From Symsagittifera roscoffensis (taxonomy: Eukaryota > Xenacoelomorpha > Acoela > Convolutidae), in the NCBI RefSeq assembly GCF_963678635.1, contig NC_087064.1, positions 62,241,548-62,305,547 on the forward strand: a stretch of 64,000 bases of DNA, given 5' to 3'. Below are positions 32,101 to 44,100 of this stretch, piece by piece. The notes under the pieces are model-generated. The model was given only the letters and a program-made list of their open reading frames with translations. It was not told the origin of the DNA and searched no databases. The first letter of the stretch is position 1, and the number at the start of each line of letters is the position of its first letter. A program made the translations under genes and the position numbers.

Positions 32101-35100
32101 AAACTCATAGCTGTGCTCGTGATTGAACGAAATAATGGTTTCATCGCAAATTATGAGAGTCATTGGGCATTTATGTGAACGCCATTTTGCACAACGCCAG
32201 TGGGTGGTAGATTTGGTGTCTCGCTTTTTAGTGAACTCGTGTTCGACCAAGATAAGCAACGCTTTGCCTTGTTGAGTTTTCCGTTGATAAAATTTGTCAT
32301 AGTGGTGTTCATTCTATTGGTACTATTTAAGTAATGATATATATTTGCGTTATGTTTCATTATCAAAACTTTCTCAATCATGACTCCATTAACAGGTTGA
32401 AAAACAAAATTTAATCCCTAGAAAATAGTCTTTTACCATTAGCACTATCTCTATATGGCGTCTCGAAATAATTGAGGAAGTTGAATTGAGTCTCTTTTTA
32501 ATTGCGATATAGATATATGCACCAATCTTTGGTAATCTATATCATAAATTAATTGACGTGGGCTATATTGGTAATGGCTATTGTGTCTATTGGGATATAT
32601 TTGTATGGGATATTTTGTAATGGGATACTTTGTCCTGTCACCGTTTCAAAACAGTGTTTTAAAACAGTTTTTAAACAAAGCCATTTTTTGTTTTAAAACA
32701 TCAGGACGGTAGCATCTTTTAACAAGTCAGCCGCTATAAAATTGTTTCTTTTGGCGGGAGAATTGATGTTTGCAGCTAATTTTTTGCTTCCGATGTTCGG
32801 ATGTCAAAATTTGATCGAGTCCGCAATGAATAGAGCCATAGTGTAGGTTTTTGAAAATTGCCCCAAATTCGAAAAGAACATGTTTCATTATTCAGCGAGT
32901 AAAATTTTCCGGTAGTAAAACTGTTTTAGGGAAGTTTTAAACGTAGAAAAATACTTTTATACGTTTTTAACCAACCCTTTCCTCAACCATCCGGAGCGCC
33001 ACAATGCAATTTGTAAGGTGAGCTCTTGCAAGTAAGTCATAGCTTAAAGGGCGCTGAATATATGCGCTCATGTCAATGTAAATAATTAACCTCTGGGTTA
33101 GGCCTCCGGGCTGGTTGACAAAAAAAGTTTTAAATAAACCCTTAACTCGCACCACGAACAATAAACGATAAAGTTGAAAAATAAAAATTGATTTTCTTTC
33201 AGTCACTCTTGTTTTCTGTTGTCTCTGTTTGTACTGACTTGTTGTTGATGAGTATGTTGGAGCACTTGATGTCGCGGTGGAGGAACTTCTTCTTGTGGCA
33301 GTATGCCAGTCCGTCCAGCAACTGTTTCATCAAACTTTTCACATGCTCCTCCGTGAACTGCACCAGACGACTGTCCAGCACTCCCAGCAGGTCGTGGTCC
33401 ATGTACTCGAACACCAGGTAGAAACTGCCTAAAGTCAAATGATTAAGACACTTTAAGGACAAAAGAAGTGTTATTAACTTACTAGATGCCCTAAAACTAG
33501 AAATATTAACTACTACATATCCAGAGGCACCACCGACACTGTTCGGAGGTATTTTTGTTCGTTAAGTTTTTTCTTTTATAGCTAAATTTTGGCACAAATT
33601 AAGAATTTGTTCTCCAGCATTGGAGAAACTTCTGTTTCTATTTTTTCTACGCGACTGTGGATAATTTTAATTGTCAATTTGAGACAAAAACTGAAACAAC
33701 GAACTTAAGCAGTGCATCGCGCAACTGAGTATTTATGTTTCATGATAGAACGACGGATGCTGAAGAGAAAACAGAACATTCTACAAAACTATGAACCTTT
33801 TCCGTTTTTCCACTCATGCGCAGATGCCTTGTCAGTGACTATTTCCACTAGGTTCACAATGGCCGCGTGCTTCAGCTGTCTGAGAATCTTCACTTCTCTA
33901 ATGGAGGTGATGGGGAATCCCTCGCGCTCCTTGTCAGTCAACACCTTCTTCAGTGCATACATTGTACCTAAACAGATGCAGAGTGCGAGCTGTCAACTTT
34001 CAAAAACCAACCTCCTCCTCTCAAATTTTGATATCATAGATCCGTCTCACCCATAACAATGAATGATCAAAAGATCAATATCTACTGACCGTTGTAGAAA
34101 ATTATAAACTAATTACATGCTTGAATAACCACAAAATTACTTATCCATAATTACTAAAATGTGAAATATGAATTTGACAATCAATTCGACTTCTAGTCAT
34201 TACTATCTACCTGACTCCTTGTGGCGTGCCTTGAACACCTGTCCGAATGTGCCCTCTCCTATCTGGCTGATGAGTTCAAACTGGTCCACACTCCCAAACG
34301 GCCATGTCTCCACTGCCCTCTGCTCCGCTCGCAACTTGGCGATATTGCTGGGAACCTAACACAAAATCATCTAACTCACCGCCACAAATGATAACCAGCA
34401 ATTATTTTCAAGCAAAAACTGCTCAACTGATTAAGTTTAAAGCACATTTCAATACTAAGTGAAAAAAACGTGCGAAAAAAACCAACTTATTTTCTGAACA
34501 ATTAAGCAACTTAATATTTTTGAGACAAGGTTATTAACTTGTCACTAGCCTTCAGAACTTTAGGTTTTGGTGCCTCAATCCCGTCTGTGATTCCTGTAGG
34601 CGAGTTGCTGTTTACTGATCCTGTGCTTTTGTTGTCATCTTCAGCCACCTCTTGCTTCAATTTTGCCAACTGAGGAGAGGCAACTGCAATTGCAGCATTA
34701 GCTGAAACTCGTAAAAAGGCTTTAGCAACTTTTATCCACATTTTAAAACCACTCCATAAAAATTAGCTTTTTCCAATTTACCCGAAGCCAACCAGCGAAG
34801 AAATTATAGCGTCTGATCAGCTAAATTTGAAGCTCGAGGGGACGGCGGTGAGGGGGATGACGGCGGTGAGGGGGAATTTTACGAATGCATTTTGAATTCT
34901 GGCATTGAAGTTTTGAAAGAACAATTCCACCTTTCACTAGCACGACAAATGGGACTTCAGGAACTGAAAAGATCTTAGTCCAAAAAAATCCAGTCAATGC
35001 TTATCGTTTGGAACTTGAGTTAAAACGTAGCCAAAAAAAAACAATTGGAAACGAGTACAAGAAAACCGTAAAAAGTTGATTAAAATTTTGTGATGCAGAG

Positions 35101-38100
35101 GCTTCGCACCAATTGCGATACCATAAAAAATAGCATACCACAAAAAAATAACTCATGAAAAACCTCGTCTACTCTGACTGCACCCACTTACAGGGTTGGT
35201 AATTTCACACTTTTTATTTTTTTAATTCCCATTTTGAAAAACCACGAAAGCGTCATCTCGAAAATTTAACGGACCTCTGGAGAAATTTGGAGCCAGATTT
35301 GCAACCACTGAGAGTCCCTGAGAGCACCCTACTATAGGGTTGGGAATTTCAAATTTCGTGAATTTTTTTAAACTTAAGTTTTCGAAAAAAAATTCAAAAC
35401 AATTATAAAAAAACGTCTTTTATCGGAAACTAAAAAGATTTGAGCATTCATATTTAGAGCAAGGTTTGAAACGCCTGGGTGTACGCTGACAATAAGATTG
35501 TGTCTTCATCAAATTAGTAGTTTCAAATTTTGTTAATTTCTTGGTAGATCAGTTCTTTGAGAAATTTTGAAAAAAATCAAAAAAACGTCACATCTCAGAT
35601 ACTAAAAGCATTCGAGCAGACGCATGTGGCAAGATTTGTAACTCCTGAGAGTACCCTGACAGAGAGTACCTAAGAATTTCAAATTATGAGAAAAAAAATT
35701 TAAAAAAATCACAAAAAACGTCATATCTCGAAAACTACAAGGATTTGAACAGTCATATTTGAAAGCAAGATTTCCAGCTCCTTAGAGTACTCTGACAGCA
35801 CCCAACTATAGGGTTGGGAATTTCAAATTTCTAAAAATAATTTAATTATTTTTTCTAAAAATTTTGAAAAATTCACAAAAAACGTCACTTCTTGAAAACT
35901 ACATGGATTTGAGCAGTCATATTTGGAGGCAAGATTCGCAATCCTTGAGAATACTCTGACAGGAGTCAACTACAGGGTTGGGAATTTCAGATTTTGAAGA
36001 AAAAAACTAATTTAAGCTTTCTGAAAAATTTTGAAAAAATCACAAAAATCGTCTTATCTCGTTAACTAAAAGGATTTGGGCATTCAAAACTGTAGGCCAA
36101 ACTCGCAGCCCCTTGGGGAATCCGGGCAGTATCCGAATATTGGGCTGCTTCACTGAGAAATAACCACAAAAATCAAACTGGAAAATCGAAAAAAAACCTT
36201 AACCATTGCAATATACGAGATAGCTTAAACGTGCAAAAATTCTTTCGTTAAACATGCAAAAATAATGCGTTGAAAAAGCTTAAACATGGCGAGATAGTGA
36301 AGCTCGCATTTAAATATATAATAGATAATAAATTATCGAGCGACAACTGAGCCGACAAAAATTGTGTTAATTACCAAAAAAATTACTTTCATGAAAAACT
36401 TTGAAATGTAGATACTATTCTAAGGTTTTTTGGCAATTAGTGCCATCTAGTGGAGCATTAAAATGTCTTTTCTTTGAAACGACCCAAAATTAGGTCACTA
36501 AGCCGATAACTTATGAGCCAAAATCATAAAGGGCTGAATACAGTTTTTAAGCTATAAAAAAGGGAAATATACAAAGCCAAGGTTCGTTAAGATTACAACT
36601 GCAGGAGTAAATCAAAACACTAAGAGCACCTACAATGAAATACGCTTTCATAAAAAATTTTTACTAAGAAGTGCGAACTAAGTCGACAAACTTAAGCCGA
36701 CAAATGAAAAAAAAAAGAAGTCCGGGTCAGATTCGAACTTAGGAGCGATGCCGGGTCAGGAGTATTCGTTGTCTGAAGACGGAGATGCTAAGAAAATTGA
36801 AAACATATGAAACAAGATACCAATTGATTGAAATGATTCTGTTAAACAAGTTCTTAAGCCGAAAAAAAGAAGTCCGATTTGATAACGCTTGCTAATCGCA
36901 AACGCAAACACTTTTTCAAATTTCGAATTTCAAAGAAAAAAATACACAACGTTGAAATTATTTGAATTTCAAATACTGTTTGATTGGAACTTCGTTCGTC
37001 AAGTTATGCTATTTAGATAAACCTGGATCGATAGGTAATTTAAAAAAAATTAAAGACAGAAAATTAAAGTCTTATTTTTTGAAACAGGAAGTCATTCTAG
37101 TTTCTCTTGACCTATTAATTTTGCTGTTCGATAGTGGAACTTGCCTTAATTTAGCAGCAAAATTAAAACTAAATTATAGTCTCCGCAATCTTGTCAGACT
37201 CAAAAGAACTTACGATACAGTTTGGGAAGTGGCAAGTCTTCTACGAGTGATTTCCTCCCTGAAGACAGTACATGTCCACTATTCTTGGTTTTAAACTCTG
37301 GTCTTGGAATCAATTTCGGGTTACTCTCCGGTTTCTCGTCCTCTTGACTCGAGGAAGACTCCGAGGGCGATGGAGACCCGGGCGAACTACCCGATGAGTC
37401 GTCGCTTTCCGAAAGAGGTGCCGTCATATTCGCAGGAGGCATCGGGAACTCCGTTAGCTTCCCCGTTCCAATTCGCTCACTTGGTCCATCATTTGATGGC
37501 AGAGAGGGAGTAGTCGAATTTGATTCCTCTTTCGGCAATGGGGGAGGCGAGAGAAGGTCTGGGGGTAAAGGTGGGGGCGGCGGTGGTGGCGGAGGACATA
37601 TTATCAAACTTTTATCTTTGTCACTACTGGAAGATATATTGCTATTAACGGTTGATACATTTACATTCATTTGTTGTGATGACGACACTTGGGCTAGGGG
37701 ATTTTTCGATTGTGCCTTTGGCATAAGCGAATCTTTTGTAGCGAAAGTCGTAAAAGATTTATAGGGAGTATTTGAGGCTGACACCGTCGCAGAACTTGAA
37801 CTATTATCATCTCCAGCAGATCTTTTGCTAGTTTGTATTTTATCTAGTTCCGATTTGAACGTGGTTTGAATTGACGACGATTTTTGCTTCGACCGATGTT
37901 GCGGAGATCTGCTTCGGTGTCTGTAGTCCCGTGAATAATCGTCTTTCCTGTCGCGTTTGGACTTTTTTGGCCTGCTTTCTGACTTTTCAGAAGCTTTAGA
38001 CAAATTTCTGGAAGATGAGTCATTGTTTCTTGAAGACGATCTTGACCTGTTTTTGGTTCTCGGACGCTTGTAAGAACCATGCCTAAACACCGCAAATACG

Positions 38101-41100
38101 TTTTCAGCAACAACTATTAGCTAAATAGCCATTAAAAATGGAATAAATACTCACTCGGTTTCCGATCTTTGTTTCACTGATGTTTCTGCACTCGATTTCC
38201 TCTCTCGTTTTCTACTTTTAGACTCTTTTGCATCTTCACTAAAAATCAATTCAACTAGTAAAAAATGTCCATGTGAACAATCTCCTTTAATAGACCAAGT
38301 GAACAATCTCTTCCTAAAATTAAATGACAAATTCAAGCCATAAAGCCTCCATGTACTATGCTCAAATCTGATTGGCTGAAAAATATTACTTTTAATCAAA
38401 TGAACAATCTCCCTCCTAAATTGAATTGGGGGGGGGGGGGGGGGGGATTGTTCACTAGGCCTAAAAAAGATAACAAGCGATTCAATGCCAAACATTAATT
38501 TATTGCTTCAGAATGTACAAGGATCGCTCAAAAAATGAATGAAGAAATGCATGGGTTCAAATTTGTTTCCGTCCCATTTTTGCAATAGTGATTAGACGTA
38601 AAGTTAAGGCACACACATGTAAAGTTAATCGCATTGAGATAAGACTCTGACTCGAATTTATTCTAAGCTACATGATCAACGAACATAGACTTAAATCTTA
38701 CTTCCAAGATTCATCTTTATTTTCGTGCGTTGGCACATACGAGCTTGTCACCAGAAACTCATGATCCTGCGGACTTCGCCTTCTATCTTTTTTCTTCTTC
38801 TTTTTCTTTTCGCTGCGGGAAGCAGTTGATTCTTCCTCCGGCTGGCCTGAAGCGTCAGCTACGCTTGATTTTCTAAACCAAACAGGTCTCTTAGATTACA
38901 ACCAATTGAAATAATGATTGACAACCTAGAAATTAATAAGAATTGACGACGCAGAATTACCTGCCGCTTGCAATAAAAATATTGCTTGCGTTGCTTACGA
39001 GAAGTCAATGCAACACTATAAAGTATGATAAACTACAATCTGCAGCCGAACCATTAAATGCTAAAGGTTGAGAAAATGAACAAAAAACAACATATTTAGG
39101 CAATGATTTGTTCACCGAAGTATTTAATAACAAAAAAAAATATTTTTTTGAATATACCTGTAAACAATTTTTTTTCAGGTACCTATAATACATAACTTGA
39201 ATATACCCTAAAAATCTTTTAATATCCAAGTTTCAAGAACTGCGCCAAAACTGCACAAGCAAACCACAGACACATAAATGAAGTAGTATCGATTTACCAC
39301 ACCATCAGAAGTTAAAACACAGCCAACATGTAGTTGAAAATGTGTAAAGAATAAGGAAACTGAAAAAAAATATATAGAAAATGTTTGCACCTTTACAAAT
39401 TTTGCGTTAACGCTCTTAGAATTTTATGAACTATTTATAAACGGCACATTATCGAAACTTTTTATACGGCAAGTTATCACATTTAGAAAAAACTGGATAA
39501 AAAGGTACATTTTTTGATCCATGGGAAATTCCAACAAAAAAATTTTAACTTAAAAAAAAATGTGCAAAGTATAACGTTTAGGAAAATTTTGGCAAAACAA
39601 TAACCAAAAATCATTATGTAAAACAAATGGACAATATAAGAATATAAGAGAATGAAAAAAATTGACTTATCTCGATTTTTTTACCAGCTAATAACGAAAG
39701 AAAGAAGTTTAATTCCATATACGCCCTTGAATAAGCAAATGTAATCATTAACCACTATAAACTTCTCATTCGGAAACTAAGCCGATAGAGCTTCAGTAAC
39801 TTCAGTCGAAAAACAAAGCAAAAAATGTCAGAAAAAAAATTATCGTTATACATATATTTTTATACACAGGTTGATGACCCATGTATTACATTTTGAGCAA
39901 TTATTTGATCATTTGAAAAATTAAGGTAACTGAGCCGTAGACTAATCGGCCGAAAACATTTAGACTCAAATTTTTAACTCGACACTAAATAGTAAGCTCC
40001 AAAATCAATTGGAGTTTCAACAAAGAGAGGCAAAGCGGAGCAACGAACGCGTACCATTGCAAGCTACTAAATGGTCAGTGAGATAAAAAAAAAACTCAGA
40101 CAAGCTTTATCATTTCCGAGCGACCACTAACCCAACAACACGCGATTTGACGCCAATTCATCCGAAAACAAAAATCCCCAACGAAATGACTGTGGCATAA
40201 AAATGAACACTTTTTTGGAAATACGAAAACATCAATCTCTGAAAAAGCTTTCAGTAAACAGGGTTTTATAAAATTTTCAAGCGTTAACTAAGCCGAGAAC
40301 ACGTTATTAGACGCCAATTAAGCCAAAAACAAAAAAGGCCAAAAAAATGAATGATCAAAAAGTTTTAACTTTTATACTACAAGCCGACCTGATTTTTTCC
40401 AAGAAAGAATAATTAATTTGTATCCTTATACCAATGCAAAATAAATTCACTAATCCGACAAAACAAGAGCCGAAATCATTAAGGCTGAAAAAAACTTCTA
40501 AGGAAAAACAGAAATCGGAAAAAAACGAAAATATACCAGTCAGGTATAGTAATTTTAAACAACTAAAGGAGCTAATCAACGACACTAGAGACTACCAAGA
40601 AAACTGATAACAGCGCAAAAAAATGAGATGGCAACTAAGCCGACGATACATAAGCTGACATACTATAATCCTACTAATAAATTTTTTCAAGAAAAAATTC
40701 AACTGCAGACACTGAAAAAACAAGGGCTGGCCAAAACTCGAACCCCTGACATAGGTTTTAAAGCCAACGGCATTACCTCCAGACCAAGTGCAATGAGGAA
40801 TTTCAAAAGTGAAAGAAAAGTTGTTTTACGGAAAAAAGTCTAGTTCCCGATCACAAGACACTTGCTCTCGCAAGTGTAGGAAATACAAATTACATCAAAT
40901 AATCAAAAAACACTTTCAACACAGAGGCGAAGCCGAGCTTCGCACCATTTGCGATACAACTCGAACATAAAAAACATAAGTCGACCAAAAAAGTTTTTAT
41001 ATCTTGTAGAACAAATAGCAGAACCAAAATTTTCGTATGTGTTTGATATTGAATCAATTTGCTACACTGATGCGGCACAAAAATGTGATTTCAAAAATTG

Positions 41101-44100
41101 GACTTTGCCCACAACCGTAGTTGCTTCTCAACCAAAATAAGTTAGCAGAGTTGAAAATTTTAAGATAGTCAATTTTCCCAAAGAGATAACGTTTCTCTTG
41201 CAAAAAAAACTAAGGAGCCGCCGCTTCTGCAGGAACCATTATCGCAACCGGTTCTTTCAATTGAAACTTTCATCTCAGGTTTGATTGCATAAATTTTAAG
41301 AAAATTCAAAAAGTTTCAAAAAACTGTCACAAATTCTGAAAAAAAACAAACAATGATTTCCAAAATCCATGAATTGTTCCAGCATGTTGTGGCCCGCTTA
41401 AGCAGAGAAGATTCCCAAAACCGAATTGCACGGTAGTTTTCGCGTAAATTCAAAACTTTGCAAAAAAACTGTCAAGGTTTCACTTTCGACTTGTTTAAAG
41501 CTATTGCTTTTTTCTTAAAGAAACTGGGCATAGCCAGTTACAAAAGTAGGCTTTCAACAACCTTTTTTTAAGATTAAACCTATGATATCAGATTTGGCAG
41601 GATAATTAGCGAGAAGAGTCCAAAAAATGATCAACTAATCCAAAATGTGATATTTCCGAGAATCATAGCTAACTGTGTGAAAATAACGAGTAGCCACTTA
41701 AGCAGAAGGGATTAAATCAACTTGTAATTTCGATGGAACTCAAATTCTCAGATTTGGGACTAGTTCTCGAAAAATGTCAAAAAAATTTTACAAAAAAACG
41801 GCCAAAAAAATTAAAATTTTGACTTTTCCGAATGTCACTGACTATTGTTATCAGAAAAATTTGGGAGTTTTCGCATGCATAAGCCAATGATTTTCCCACA
41901 ACCCGTTCTTCGAAATGAACCCAAAATCTCAATTATGGCAGGGTAGTTTTCGAGAATATTCAAAAAGTTAAAAAACGGTCGAAAATCAAAAAAATTGACT
42001 TTTCCGAGTGCCATAATTTTATGTGTAAAAAAATTGGGCGTAGCCGCTCATGCAGTGAGCTTTTGGAAACCGTTCTAGGCATTGAAACCAAAACTTGAAA
42101 GGGTTATTTTTCGAGAAAAAAAAATATATATATGGGTCAAATAGTCCTTTAAACATTTTCGAAGGCTGTAGACAGAGGGTTTAAGTAAAAAGACCCTAGG
42201 GGAGTATACTGGCACACAGTGGAACAGAAGGTCTTTCTGGAAAAAGCTTCAGAAGGACTAAAAATTGTCCAAAAATTATGGAAATATTTTTCCATAAGAA
42301 AAAAAAGAAATTTCAACAAACCGATTGGTAAACATACAACTTAAATCAAAAACTAGGAGGCGAGTGTTCAAATTGTTTTTCCCTTCAAACGACCCAAATG
42401 TAGGTCATTAAGCCGATAAAAAATAGGCTGAAATAATTTCGACCAAGAAATTTTATTTTAGCGAAACAAGAAAAATCAAAGAAGGAAATACGAAGCCAAG
42501 GCAAGTAAAATTGCAAATTGTAGTAAATCGAACACTAAAGCAACATTTCAGAAAAATACACGCAGCAAAAAGAAACGATTTCAAGATGTGGCAACTAAGC
42601 CGACAACTGATAAGCAGACAAATAATTAGCCGACAACTGATAAGCAGACAAATATTTGGCCGACAACTTTAATTGAAACAGAATATTTCCCGTATGAAAA
42701 AAACAGGTCCGTGTCAGATTCGAACCCAGTGCCTTTGCCGTTCCAGGCATATTCATTACCTTCAGGCTATAAGTTGGACAGGAACGCAAAGACGTTTGAA
42801 TTCAATATGAACGAAGATACAAGTGATTCTGTTAAATAAGTTGTTAACCCGACAAAAAAGTCTATATTCCAGTTTGATAACGCTTGCTAATCGCAAACCG
42901 ATATTGTAAAGAATGATATCGTTTTTTTTGAAAAACTAAGCCGAAAAACTACTTAGAGAAAAAAAAACATTTTTTGATTTTTTTCCAAGTAGTTTTTCAG
43001 CTTAGTTTTTCAAAAAAACATCTTGAAAATTTCTTACCTCTGTCTCGGATAATGTTCATAAACAGCCCTAACAATCATTGAGGACCAATGACCGGGTGGC
43101 AACTAAAATGGGTTCGAACATCGTTCAGCCGAAAATGAAAAATGCAGTCTTGAAAAAATAAGAGCTATCAAATTTTGAAACTTTTACAGCTCTTCTGAAA
43201 CACGCAAAAGCATTTAAAAATCCACCTTCAATCTACGCAATATAAGTTGACTAAGCCAATATAACATAAGCTTAACCCGCTTAATCAGAAAAACATAAAT
43301 TTAAAATCAGAGTTGGTAAATTTACAAAACAACTTTCGATTATAACAGAAAGTTTGAATGAAAAAGTACCCAAGCAATGAGAAAAAAACAACTTGGAAAA
43401 TGTACCAAATACAATACATTTAAGAAAAAAAAACTGAAAATGAGCCATCAGTTAGAAACTAGGACAAAAGTCAAAAATCAACATTTTTTCAATAAAAATA
43501 TTTGAAACATTAATTACTACCTAAAATTATTTAACAGGTAGTTTTAATTGAATTTGAGCGTATGAGCTTGTATAATGTGAGAAGTACATGCAGTTTTTGT
43601 GACCTTTACATTTTTGCTGTTCGATAGTGGAGTTTGCCTTCTTTTAACGAAGGAAAATGAGTGAAATTAAAAAGAAATCAAAGTCAAACTGCAAAAAAGT
43701 AAATTTGAGCCTAAACCAATTTCAAGACTGTGAAAAAAATCATCGCGACCTATATAAGAGTCTGAACTACGTTCATCAACTTTTAACACCTTACTAAGCG
43801 GCAATCACGCCGACAAAACTTTGGTCCAATCCCGTTATGCCGAAAACAAAATTTTAGCTATACACTTTTGAAATTCGAAAAGGGAACACACCAGGACGCT
43901 GAAATCAAAACTATTATACATCACGCTAATAAATGATTCAGTGAAATTATTAGACAGGTTGTTCGCCTGAAAAAATGTATGTCCTGATTGATAACGCTTT
44001 TACAATCGTACATTACCGAGCAAAAAATCACCTAGACTCTTCTTTAGATTCTTTTTTGTGTTTCTTCTTTTTCGACTTTTTGCGAGACGAAGAGTCCGTC

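Noticed and set aside
32967-33206. 79-codon minus frame in CDK intron 8.
   Set aside because: No recognisable domain. Not needed for a phase-consistent kinase, and it would insert residues inside the catalytic loop region.
42700-42780. True tRNA gene.
   Set aside because: Box A and B are present but the acceptor stem pairs only in part and the anticodon loop is too large. Similar decayed modules occur three more times nearby.
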